A stretch of DNA of 64,000 nt from Stappia sp. 28M-7. GTDB taxonomy: Bacteria > Pseudomonadota > Alphaproteobacteria > Rhizobiales > Stappiaceae. Below, one piece after another: positions 53,195-60,603 of the stretch (position 1 is the stretch's first letter; every line of letters begins with the position of its first letter). The stretch lies in assembly GCF_014252955.1 (NCBI RefSeq), contig NZ_JACMIA010000001.1:1426001-1490000 (forward strand). Direction: 5' to 3'. The position numbers and the translations under genes are program-made. The notes below the pieces were generated by a model. It ran no database searches and had not been told where the DNA came from. It saw only the letters and a program-made list of their open reading frames with translations.

Positions 53195-54835
53195 ATGAGC
53201 CTCACCGAAGCCCAGGCCGACGGCGGCCGGGACACGGCGCCGGACGCGGCAAGCCACCTGTCGCGCCGGACCTTCGCCATCATCTCGCATCCGGACGCCG
53301 GCAAGACGACACTGACGGAAAAGCTGCTGCTGTCGGGCGGCGCCATTCGTGCTGCCGGTCAGGTGCGCGCGCGCGGCGAGCGCCGGCGGGCCCGTTCGGA
53401 CTGGATGAAGATCGAGCAGGAACGCGGCATCTCGGTCTCGTCCTCGGTCATGACCTTCGAGCGCGACGGCATCACCTTCAACCTGCTCGACACGCCGGGC
53501 CATGAGGACTTCTCGGAAGACACCTACCGCACGCTGACCGCCGTCGACGCGGCGATCATGGTCATCGACGCGGCCAAGGGCATCGAGACGCAGACGCGCA
53601 AGCTCTTCGAGGTCTGCCGCCTGCGCGACATCCCGATCATCACCTTCGTCAACAAGATCGACCGCGAAGGCCGCCACCCGCTGGAGGCGCTGGACGAGAT
53701 CCAGGAGGCGCTCGCCCTCGACGTGGTGCCGATGACCTGGCCGGTCGGTATGGGCTCGGACTTCTTCGGCGTCTACGACTGGCAGGCGAAGCGCTTCCTC
53801 ACCTCCTCCGAAGGACGCGGCAACCGCTTCGACTCCATCGTCGACGTCGCCGGCCTCGACGATCCCGCGCTCACCGAACGGGTGTTCCCGAACGTGCTCG
53901 CCGAGTTGGAGGAGAATGTCGAGCTCGGGGCCGAGGCCTATCCGGCCTTCGACCGCGAGGCCTTCATGGAAGGCCACATGACGCCGGTCTTCTTCGGGTC
54001 GGCGCTGCGCGACTACGGCGTTGAGGAAATCATCCAGTTCATCGCCCGCTTCGGTCCCGCACCGCATGCGCAGCCGGCGACGACCCGCGTCATCCGCCCG
54101 GAAGAGCCGAAGGTGACCGGTTTCGTCTTCAAGGTGCAGGCGAACATGGATCCCAAGCACCGCGACCGCATCGCGTTCGTGCGCCTGTGCTCGGGCACCT
54201 TCCGGCGCGGCATGAAGCTGAAGCATGTGCGGGCCAACAAGACCATCGCCGTGTCCGCGCCGATCTTCTTCTTCGCCGAGGAGCGCGAGCTCGCCGAGAC
54301 CGCCTATCCGGGCGATGTCATCGGCGTGCCCAATCACGGCCAGTTGCGCGTCGGCGACACGCTGACGGAGGGCGAGGAGATCCACGTCACCGGCCTGCCG
54401 GCCTTCGCGCCGGAAGTGCTGCGCCGCGTGCGTCTGTCCGACACGATGCGCGTCAAGCAGATGCGCCAGGGTCTGATGGATCTCGCCGAGGAAGGCCTCG
54501 TGCAGATCTTCAAGCCGCAGATCGGCTCCAACTGGATCGTCGGCGTGGTCGGCGTGCTGCAGCTGGACGTGGTGGTCGACCGCCTGCGCAACGAATATGC
54601 GACGGAAATCGGCTTCGAGGCCGCGCCCTTCAGCACCGCGCGCTGGATCGAGTGCGACGACGAGCTGAAGCTGCGCAAGTTCCTGGAATCCAACCCGTCC
54701 AGCGTTGCCGAGGACCGCGACGACCGGCCCGTTTACCTTTTCAAGAACTCTTGGGAGGTAAACTATGTCGGAGAGAAGAACCCGGACATCCGCTTCCGCG
54801 AGACCCGCGAGATCGTGCATACGCCGGAAGGGTGA
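53195..54835 (+). CDS. prfC: Peptide chain release factor 3 (RF3) GTPase
   Basis: This 546-residue translational GTPase removes RF1/RF2 from the ribosome after peptide release. The P-loop is SHPDAGKTT (about residues 31-39), the G3 motif DTPGHEDF, and the G4 motif NKID. The sequence around DWMKIEQERGISVSSSVMTF is characteristic of RF3, and the length fits the family (about 530). ATG 53195 follows a GGAGAG Shine-Dalgarno; longer in-frame readings upstream have no similarity and overlap the divergent promoter region. Confidence 0.97.
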   Translation: MSLTEAQADGGRDTAPDAASHLSRRTFAIISHPDAGKTTLTEKLLLSGGAIRAAGQVRARGERRRARSDWMKIEQERGISVSSSVMTFERDGITFNLLDTPGHEDFSEDTYRTLTAVDAAIMVIDAAKGIETQTRKLFEVCRLRDIPIITFVNKIDREGRHPLEALDEIQEALALDVVPMTWPVGMGSDFFGVYDWQAKRFLTSSEGRGNRFDSIVDVAGLDDPALTERVFPNVLAELEENVELGAEAYPAFDREAFMEGHMTPVFFGSALRDYGVEEIIQFIARFGPAPHAQPATTRVIRPEEPKVTGFVFKVQANMDPKHRDRIAFVRLCSGTFRRGMKLKHVRANKTIAVSAPIFFFAEERELAETAYPGDVIGVPNHGQLRVGDTLTEGEEIHVTGLPAFAPEVLRRVRLSDTMRVKQMRQGLMDLAEEGLVQIFKPQIGSNWIVGVVGVLQLDVVVDRLRNEYATEIGFEAAPFSTARWIECDDELKLRKFLESNPSSVAEDRDDRPVYLFKNSWEVNYVGEKNPDIRFRETREIVHTPEG

Positions 54836-54893
54836 GCGTGAGGTGCGCCGCAGGCCGCTTCACGGCGCATGCAAGTGCAGGGCAGGGACGCAG

Positions 54894-54916
54894 AAGGCGT
54901 AATGAGTGCGCCTTTT
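54894..54916 (+). terminator. Probable terminator of prfC
   Basis: AAGGCG pairs with CGCCTT around a 9-base loop and runs into TTTT, 58 bases after the prfC stop. The stem is short, so strength is moderate. Confidence 0.45.
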
Positions 54917-54920
54917 CCTT

Positions 54921-54937
54921 GCATTGCACAGCAATGC
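54921..54937. repeat. Perfect inverted repeat in the prfC-Nudix intergenic region
   Basis: GCATTGC-ACA-GCAATGC is a perfect 7-bp inverted repeat, followed by an AT-rich stretch. It could reinforce termination or act as an operator for the Nudix gene 90 bases downstream. Confidence 0.4.
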
Positions 54938-55029
54938 ATCCTATTTAATACCAATGCGCCGTTTGTTTGACGGCTTCATGATTCCACGCGTTTCGTCAAA
55001 GGCTAAGTGACCGAAGGGGGCTTGTTGCC

Positions 55030-55539
55030 ATGGCCCTGGCATTCCCGACCGTACCGAAGGCATCGATGCGCGCGTCCCGTGTGATCGAGACCCTGCGCCT
55101 TTGGCTCGGCGGCAAGCCGGAGGCGGTGCAGGTCGCGGCCCTTCCCTGGCGGCGCGATGCTGAGGGGCAGCTCCTGGTGCTTCTCGCCACCAGCCGCGAT
55201 ACCGGACGCTGGGTCCTGCCCAAGGGCTGGCCGCAAAAGGGCCGCTCGCTCAGCGAGACGGCCGCCGTCGAAGCCTGGGAAGAGGCCGGCCTGTCCGGTC
55301 GTATCGGCAGCGATCCGCTCGGCAGCTATTTCTATCGCAAGCTTCTCGACAATGGGCTGCCCCGCCGCGTGCGCGTGCAGGTCTTCCCGCTGGCTGTGAC
55401 CGAAGAGGCGCAGGACTGGCCGGAAAAGGGCCAGCGCGAGCTGCGCTGGTTCCTGCCCCACGAGGCTGCCCGCAACGTCCACGAGCCGGAGCTCGCCCGT
55501 ATTCTCGGCAATGCCCGTCTTCTGGAGGAGTTGCGGTGA
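55030..55539 (+). CDS. Nudix hydrolase, DIPP-like
   Basis: This 169-residue protein has a Nudix box at residues 66-88 (GWPQKGRSLS, then VEAWEEAGL). The catalytic EE pair is present but the usual Arg before it is Val and the first box Glu is replaced. The PKGWPQKG form and overall size resemble diphosphoinositol-polyphosphate-type Nudix enzymes of alphaproteobacteria, which hydrolyse nucleoside or inositol diphosphates. A GAAGGGGG Shine-Dalgarno precedes the ATG. The PiT phosphate transporter gene follows after 102 bases, a possible link through phosphate metabolism. Confidence 0.88.
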   Translation: MALAFPTVPKASMRASRVIETLRLWLGGKPEAVQVAALPWRRDAEGQLLVLLATSRDTGRWVLPKGWPQKGRSLSETAAVEAWEEAGLSGRIGSDPLGSYFYRKLLDNGLPRRVRVQVFPLAVTEEAQDWPEKGQRELRWFLPHEAARNVHEPELARILGNARLLEELR

Positions 55540-55641
55540 TCTCGGTCTTCGTCTCCGCCTTCGGCGGCAGGTGACAGCCTTGCAGCCTTCATCCGTGGCG
55601 ACCGTCGCCGGATCGTTATCTTTTGCGCGCAGCATGGCGCC

Positions 55642-57138
55642 ATGAGCGACGGCAAGACCTCCCGCAACCGCAACACCATCGACAAGGACCTCGACAAGTT
55701 CACCTATGTCGAGGAAGCGACAAGCTATCTGTCGCGCTCCTATGTCACGCTGGGGTTCGGCTTCCTCTTTCTCGTGCTCGTCGGCAGCCTTGCCAGCCTG
55801 CTTGTGGCCGAGAATTCCCACTGGTTCCTGCTGACCGCGGCGCTCGTCCTGGGCGGCTACATGGCGCTGAACATCGGCGCCAACGACGTCGCCAACAACA
55901 TGGGCCCGGCCGTCGGCGCGCGCGTGCTGACCATGGGCAGCGCGCTGGTGCTTGCGGCCCTGTGCGAGAGTGCCGGCGCGCTGCTGGCTGGCTCCGGGGT
56001 GGTCTCGACCATCGCTTCCGGCATCGTTTCGGCCGACCAGTTCGCGCGGCCGGGCGATTTTCCGCTGGCGATGCTCGCCGCGCTTGTCGCTGCGGCCCTT
56101 TGGATCAATCTGGCGACGGTGATCGGCGCGCCCGTGTCGACGACGCATGCGGTGGTCGGCGCGGTCGTCGGTGCGGGGCTGGTCTCTGCCGGCTCGGTCG
56201 CATTGGACGGCTTCACGCTGATCGCCATTGCCTCCGGCTGGCTGGTCTCGCCGGTCCTGGGCGGGGTATCCGCCGCGGTTCTGCTGTCGATGATCCGGCG
56301 GTGCATCCTCAGGGGCGACAACCGCCTTGCGGCCGCACGGCGCTGGCTGCCGGTGATCTTTGCGACCATGGCGGGCACCTTCACGCTCTACCTGATCCTT
56401 GTCGGGCTGCCGTCGCTGCGCGATTCCGGCCCGGTTCCGGTCGCGGCGCTGGGCCTTGCGGCGGCCGTGCTTGCCTTTGCCGTGTCGCGCCCGGCGGTGA
56501 CACGCGCCTCTGAAGGGTTGGACGACCGCAATCAGTCGCTGCGCAAGCTGTTCCGGCCGCCGCTGGTGGTTGCCGCCGCCATCCTGTCCTTCGCCCATGG
56601 CGCCAATGATGTCGCCAATGCGATAGGTCCGGTCGCCGCTATCTTCTCCGCCCTCGGCCAGGACGGCATCGCCGCGCCCGGCGGCGGGTTGCTGCTTCCC
56701 GTTCTGATGGTCGGTGCGCTCGGCATCTCCCTCGGCCTGCTGCTGTTCGGCCCGCGCCTGGTGCGCATGGTCGGCGAGCGCATTACCCGGCTCAATCCGA
56801 TCCGCGCCTTCTGCGTGCTGCTTGCCACCGCCATCACCGTGCTGCTCGCTAGCGCCGCCGGCCTGCCGATCTCCTCCACGCATACGGCGGTCGGGGCGAT
56901 CTTCGGCGTCGGCTTCTACCGCGAATGGACGATGAACCGCGAGCGCCGCCAGCGCCTTGCGGAAAATGCCACGGAGCTGCTTGCCCCGCCCGACGGCAGC
57001 GAGCCGGCCGATATCCGCCGCCGCATGCTGGTGCGCCGCGCCCATGTGCTCACCATCATCAGCGCCTGGATGGTAACGGTCCCCGCCAGCGGCTCGCTCG
57101 CCGCCATCGTCTGGCTGCTGCTCTCCGCCGCCCTTTGA
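55642..57138 (+). CDS. pit: PiT-family inorganic phosphate transporter
   Basis: This 498-residue inner-membrane protein has about ten membrane segments and the two internal repeats diagnostic of the family: GANDVANNMGP at residues 79-89 and GANDVANAIGP around 320. Each is followed by a TTHA-type segment (APVSTTHAVVGA, PISSTHTAVGA). It imports phosphate, probably as a metal-phosphate complex with protons. A soluble 30-residue N-terminus precedes the first membrane segment, a common variant in alphaproteobacteria. No convincing PHO box is visible upstream. Confidence 0.95.
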   Translation: MSDGKTSRNRNTIDKDLDKFTYVEEATSYLSRSYVTLGFGFLFLVLVGSLASLLVAENSHWFLLTAALVLGGYMALNIGANDVANNMGPAVGARVLTMGSALVLAALCESAGALLAGSGVVSTIASGIVSADQFARPGDFPLAMLAALVAAALWINLATVIGAPVSTTHAVVGAVVGAGLVSAGSVALDGFTLIAIASGWLVSPVLGGVSAAVLLSMIRRCILRGDNRLAAARRWLPVIFATMAGTFTLYLILVGLPSLRDSGPVPVAALGLAAAVLAFAVSRPAVTRASEGLDDRNQSLRKLFRPPLVVAAAILSFAHGANDVANAIGPVAAIFSALGQDGIAAPGGGLLLPVLMVGALGISLGLLLFGPRLVRMVGERITRLNPIRAFCVLLATAITVLLASAAGLPISSTHTAVGAIFGVGFYREWTMNRERRQRLAENATELLAPPDGSEPADIRRRMLVRRAHVLTIISAWMVTVPASGSLAAIVWLLLSAAL

Positions 57139-57286
57139 CGGCAATGCCTGCGCGCCGTGTCCTGCCTCGGACCGAATTTCGGCGCAATCCTCCGCGATCC
57201 GTGACGACTTGACCGAACGCTTGATCCATCCTCACTGGACCGGATGAAAGCGACGATGAGTCCCGGACGGGAAGGGCGATGAATTG

Positions 57287-58639
57287 ATGAACCGCGCAAG
57301 CTATCTGAAACAGCTGGAGGCGGACCTTGCCCGCTGGTCCGCCAAGGGGTGGATCGGCGCCGACGGGTTGGCGCAGATCCGGGCCGAGATCGGCCAGGCG
57401 CCCTCGGGCTGGTCGCGCCTTCCGGCCCTGTTCGCCGGTATCGGCACCATCTGCCTTGCGCTCGCGGTCGCGGCCTTCGTTGCCGCCAACTGGGAGGTGA
57501 TCCCGCGCCCGGTCAAGCTGACGGGCATTGCGGTTCTGCTGCTGGCGGCGCATGGCTTTGCCGCCGCCATGGCCTCGCGGGGGCAGCGCCTCGTTGCCGA
57601 TCTGGCCACCATGTTCGCAACCCTTGTCTTCGTCAGCGGTCTCGCCCTTGTCGGGCAGATCTACCACCTGCCGTCCGACTGGGCGGGCGGTGCGCTGCTC
57701 GTTGCCATCGGCGCCCTGGCCGCTGCCTGGCTGTGCGGCTCGCGGTCCTCGCTCATGGTCGCCGCGGTCGCGTCCATCGCCTGGCTGTTGTGGATCGGCG
57801 ACCCGCCGCGTCCGACCCTGGCCGAGGTCGTCACCGCCCTTGCGCTGCTGGCCGCCTGCCTGGGCCATGTGGTGCGCATGACCTCCTTTGCCGGCCGCTG
57901 GCTGGTGCTGTTGCTGCTGACCGCCGTCTATGCCTGGCTGTTCGCGGCCTGGCTCGACATCAACTACCTGTTGTCCTCGAGCGAGATGGAGTTCTCGATC
58001 CTGCTCGTCGGCGCCGCCTTCGGCGCGCTGCTGCTGGTCTGGGGCCATCTCCTGTCCGGCGACGAGGCGCAGGGCGATGACGGCTCGGGGGATGTTTCGG
58101 CCCTTGCCCGGTCCGCCGCCAGCTTCGGCGTGATGGTTCTGGTCGGCATTGTCTTGCTGACGCTGATCATCGGTTTCACCGAAACCGTCTCGGACGAGGT
58201 CGCGCGCGAGATGCCGCATGTCTGGCCGCTGCACCTGACGCTTGCGGCCATGCTGGCCGGTCTCGTGCTGCAGGCCTTGCGCGCTCCGGCATCGCGCCCG
58301 CTCCGTATCGTCGCCGCGGCCGTTGTCCTGTCTGTCGCTTGCCCGGCGCTGCTGGTCTTCCTGCCGGGCAATACGGTGGTTCTCGCCTCGTTCACTCTGG
58401 CGGCCCTCGTTGCGATCAGCGCCGCCGGTTCGACCGCCTCGCAGTCCGGCTGGAGCTTCTGGGGCAATCTCGGCCTGGCCGCCGCGCTGCTCTATCTGCT
58501 CTACGAGACAGTGGGCTCGCTGCTCGGTCAGTCGGTCTTCTTCTTCGTCGCCGGCCTGCTGCTGGTGGCGGTGGCGATTGTCTCCGCAAGGCGGCTCAGA
58601 AAAAGCTCGGCCGCAGCCGCCGGGGAGGGCGCACAATGA
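57287..58639 (+). CDS. DUF2157 multi-spanning membrane protein
   Basis: This 450-residue protein has a soluble N-terminus with the DUF2157 pattern (YLKQLEADLARWSAKGWI) followed by about twelve hydrophobic segments. ATG 57287 is used rather than the in-frame TTG one codon earlier; GGAAGGG lies about 11 bases upstream. It overlaps the GDYXXLXY gene by ATGA, the usual partner of this family. Function is unknown. Confidence 0.88.
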   Translation: MNRASYLKQLEADLARWSAKGWIGADGLAQIRAEIGQAPSGWSRLPALFAGIGTICLALAVAAFVAANWEVIPRPVKLTGIAVLLLAAHGFAAAMASRGQRLVADLATMFATLVFVSGLALVGQIYHLPSDWAGGALLVAIGALAAAWLCGSRSSLMVAAVASIAWLLWIGDPPRPTLAEVVTALALLAACLGHVVRMTSFAGRWLVLLLLTAVYAWLFAAWLDINYLLSSSEMEFSILLVGAAFGALLLVWGHLLSGDEAQGDDGSGDVSALARSAASFGVMVLVGIVLLTLIIGFTETVSDEVAREMPHVWPLHLTLAAMLAGLVLQALRAPASRPLRIVAAAVVLSVACPALLVFLPGNTVVLASFTLAALVAISAAGSTASQSGWSFWGNLGLAAALLYLLYETVGSLLGQSVFFFVAGLLLVAVAIVSARRLRKSSAAAAGEGAQ

Positions 58640-59190
58640 AAACGCTTCTTGCTTCTCCCTGGGCCCGTTGGGGCCTTGCCGGCCTGTTGCAACTCGCCCT
58701 CGTCGGCCTGCCGCTGGCGGATCGGCTGCAGGTTCACTGGTTCGGGCAGGAGGTGACGCTGGCGCTGCGCCCGGTCGATCCGCGCGATCTGCTGCGCGGC
58801 GATTACGTCATCCTCAATCCGGAGATCCAACTGGTGGATGTCGGGGTCGGCGTGCCGCAGGACCTGTTCGGCGGCGATGCCGTCTGGGTGGTCGTCGAGC
58901 CGGACGGCGAGGGGATTTCCCGCGCCGTCGCCGTGCTTTCGGCGCCGCCCGCCGATGGGCGCATCGCTCTCAAGGGACAGGTCAGCAGAACGTCGCCGCC
59001 GACCGCCGATACCCTGCGCATCGACTACGGGCTCGACGCCTTCTTCGTGCCGGAAGGGCAAGGACTGGAGATCGAGCGGATGCCGCGCGACCGCGTGCGC
59101 CTTGTCGTTGCCGTCTCCGCCGACGGGCGCTCGGCGCCGCTGCGTCTCGTCGCCGACGGCGAGGTGTTGCTGAAGGACAGCGCCTTCTAG
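58636..59190 (+). CDS. GDYXXLXY-domain protein
   Basis: This 184-residue protein has one N-terminal membrane segment (about residues 11-29) and the family motif RGDYVILNP near residue 54. A beta-rich domain presumably outside the membrane follows. ATG 58636 overlaps the stop of the DUF2157 gene, the conserved partnership for this family, which suggests a shared membrane complex of unknown role. A hairpin terminator follows. Confidence 0.88.
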   Translation: MKTLLASPWARWGLAGLLQLALVGLPLADRLQVHWFGQEVTLALRPVDPRDLLRGDYVILNPEIQLVDVGVGVPQDLFGGDAVWVVVEPDGEGISRAVAVLSAPPADGRIALKGQVSRTSPPTADTLRIDYGLDAFFVPEGQGLEIERMPRDRVRLVVAVSADGRSAPLRLVADGEVLLKDSAF

Positions 59191-59238
59191 CGCAGTCCCC
59201 TTTCAGACGGGGCCCGTGCCCCGGTCGCTTTGTCGCAG

Positions 59239-59267
59239 CCGCCCCGGTCCTTTCCGGGGCGGTTTGC
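59239..59267 (+). terminator. Rho-independent terminator after the DUF2157-GDYXXLXY pair
   Basis: CCGCCCCGG and CCGGGGCGG form a perfect 9-bp stem with a 6-base loop, followed by TTTGCGTT. It lies about 50 bases after the stop and just before the nsrR operator, separating the two units. Confidence 0.8.
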
Positions 59268-59280
59268 GTTGAAGCTCTGC

Positions 59281-59313
59281 CTTAAAAGAGGTATATCAGA
59301 TACTGCTTTTAAG
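59281..59313. promoter_or_regulatory. Palindromic operator of the nsrR operon
   Basis: CTTAAAAGAGGTAT (59281-59294) and ATACTGCTTTTAAG (59300-59313) are inverted repeats with two mismatches across a 5-base centre. The site ends in the AAGGAG ribosome-binding site of nsrR. Its size and AT-rich arms resemble known Rrf2/NsrR operators, so autorepression relieved by nitric oxide is the likely reading. Confidence 0.75.
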
Positions 59314-59321
59314 GAGACCGC

Positions 59322-59762
59322 ATGCGCCTGACCCTTCAGACCGACTACGCCTTGCGGATGATGATGCACCTTGCCGTCATGGACGGCGTGCTCGTCACCA
59401 TCGCCGATGTCGCAGACACGTTCCGTGTTTCCCGCAATCACCTGATGAAGGTCGCCCAGGCGCTGGCCCATGCCGGTCTCGTGGAAACCGTGCGCGGTCG
59501 CAGCGGCGGGCTCCGGCTCGCTCAGCTGGCAGACCGGATCCGCGTCGGTACGATCGTCCGCAAGCTGGAGCTGCAGACCGCGCTGGTCGACTGCTTTCCC
59601 GGCGGCAACGGCACCTGCCGCATCACCCCCTCCTGCCAGCTGAAGCCGGCGCTGTTCCGGGCGCGCGAGGCCTTCTTCGCCGTGCTCGACGAATACACGA
59701 TCCACGACCTCGTCGCCGGCAATGCCGGCCTCAGGGATATCCTCACGGGAGAGGCGGCATGA
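59322..59762 (+). CDS. nsrR: NsrR, Rrf2-family nitric-oxide-sensing repressor
   Basis: This 146-residue protein has the Rrf2 winged helix at the N-terminus (RLTLQTDYALRMMMHLA) and three iron-sulfur ligands, Cys91, Cys99 and Cys105 (DCFPGGNGTC, then PSC). The spacing is that of NsrR rather than IscR. The cluster reacts with NO and DNA binding is lost. AAGGAG lies 5 bases before the ATG and overlaps a palindromic operator. It is first in a run of four ATGA-coupled genes that includes a haemoglobin, which supports a nitrosative-stress role. Confidence 0.9.
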   Translation: MRLTLQTDYALRMMMHLAVMDGVLVTIADVADTFRVSRNHLMKVAQALAHAGLVETVRGRSGGLRLAQLADRIRVGTIVRKLELQTALVDCFPGGNGTCRITPSCQLKPALFRAREAFFAVLDEYTIHDLVAGNAGLRDILTGEAA

Positions 59763-60214
59763 GCGACATCCGCATCCGCAGCGCCAGCGAGCGCCGGGCC
59801 GAGATCCAGGCCGCCGCGGCCAGCCTCGGGATCGATGATGCCTATATCTCGGTGCTGGTCGACACGTTCTATGCCCGCGTGCGCCGCGACCCCGAGATCG
59901 GCCCGATCTTCGAGGCCGAGATCGCCGACGACTGGGAGCCGCATCTGGCCAAGATGAAGGACTTCTGGGCCTCGGTCGCGATGAATGCCGGCCGCTACAG
60001 CGGCCGCCCGGTGCCGGCGCATATCAAGCTCACGGCCCTCGAGCCCCGGCATTTCGCCATCTGGCTCGGCCATTTCGAAGAGGTCCTGAAGGACACGGCC
60101 CCGCATCCCGGCGCCGTCCCCTATTTCATGGAACGGGCGCGCCGCATCGCGCAGAGCCTGGAATTCGCCATCTCCGGGCTTCCCCCGATCCTCGCCCAGG
60201 GAGAACGCACATGA
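59759..60214 (+). CDS. Group III truncated haemoglobin
   Basis: This 151-residue globin has the group III pattern VDTFYARVRRDPEIGPIF (helix B/C region with Tyr) and LEPRHFAIWLGHFEEVL, which holds the proximal His. It probably binds NO or O2 and helps NO dioxygenation or reduction. It overlaps nsrR by ATGA and the next small membrane gene in the same way, so it is under NsrR control by position. Confidence 0.92.
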   Translation: MSDIRIRSASERRAEIQAAAASLGIDDAYISVLVDTFYARVRRDPEIGPIFEAEIADDWEPHLAKMKDFWASVAMNAGRYSGRPVPAHIKLTALEPRHFAIWLGHFEEVLKDTAPHPGAVPYFMERARRIAQSLEFAISGLPPILAQGERT

Positions 60215-60444
60215 GCACCGTCGGTCTCGTCGTCATCGGCGCGGAAGTCGCCACGTTCCTGTTCTTCGCCGTCTATCTCGCGGCGCTGACCATCGGCATT
60301 ATCGAGGACCGCGCGGTCGGGCGCGTGCCGGCGCTGGATGCGACCGGGCGGGCGCTGTTCCGTGCCGCCAGATACGGCTTCACCACCGGCATCGCGGCGG
60401 TCGTCCTTCTCACCCTGTGGAACATCGCGGAGAGCATCGCATGA
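60211..60444 (+). CDS. Small membrane protein of the NO operon, 77 residues
   Basis: It has two hydrophobic segments (about residues 4-28 and 54-72) separated by a charged loop, IEDRAVGRVPALD. The ATG overlaps the haemoglobin stop. I do not recognise the family. Coupling to a haemoglobin suggests a membrane partner, perhaps an electron or haem-related function, but nothing in the sequence shows it. Confidence 0.75.
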   Translation: MSTVGLVVIGAEVATFLFFAVYLAALTIGIIEDRAVGRVPALDATGRALFRAARYGFTTGIAAVVLLTLWNIAESIA

Positions 60445-60560
60445 GCACGCCCATGAGCACGCAAGACACCGTCCGGCCGGTCCTCTGGCCCTGGCTGCTG
60501 CTGTGGGTCGCAGCGCCCATGCCGCTCTATATCTGGCTCGTCGTCGCGCTGCTGCTGTAG
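60441..60560 (+). CDS. Membrane peptide of 39 residues, end of the NO operon
   Basis: ATG 60441 overlaps the stop of the preceding gene by ATGA, the same coupling as the other genes of this operon. A second ATG four codons on is an alternative start. The product is a short polar head followed by one long hydrophobic segment (about residues 15-39, Trp- and Leu-rich) ending at TAG 60558-60560. A terminator hairpin starts 23 bases later. It would be missed by usual length cut-offs; there is no family assignment. Confidence 0.6.
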   Translation: MSTPMSTQDTVRPVLWPWLLLWVAAPMPLYIWLVVALLL

Positions 60561-60582
60561 CAGTGCTGCAGTAGCAGAAACG

Positions 60583-60603
60583 GGGGCGGGCTCAGTCCGC
60601 CCC
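60583..60603. terminator. Bidirectional terminator between the NO operon and the ABC-F gene
   Basis: GGGGCGG and CCGCCCC form a perfect 7-bp stem with a 7-base loop. The loop contains the ABC-F stop codon. The + strand continues TTCTTCC and the minus strand CGTTTC, so it may end both transcripts. Confidence 0.55.
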
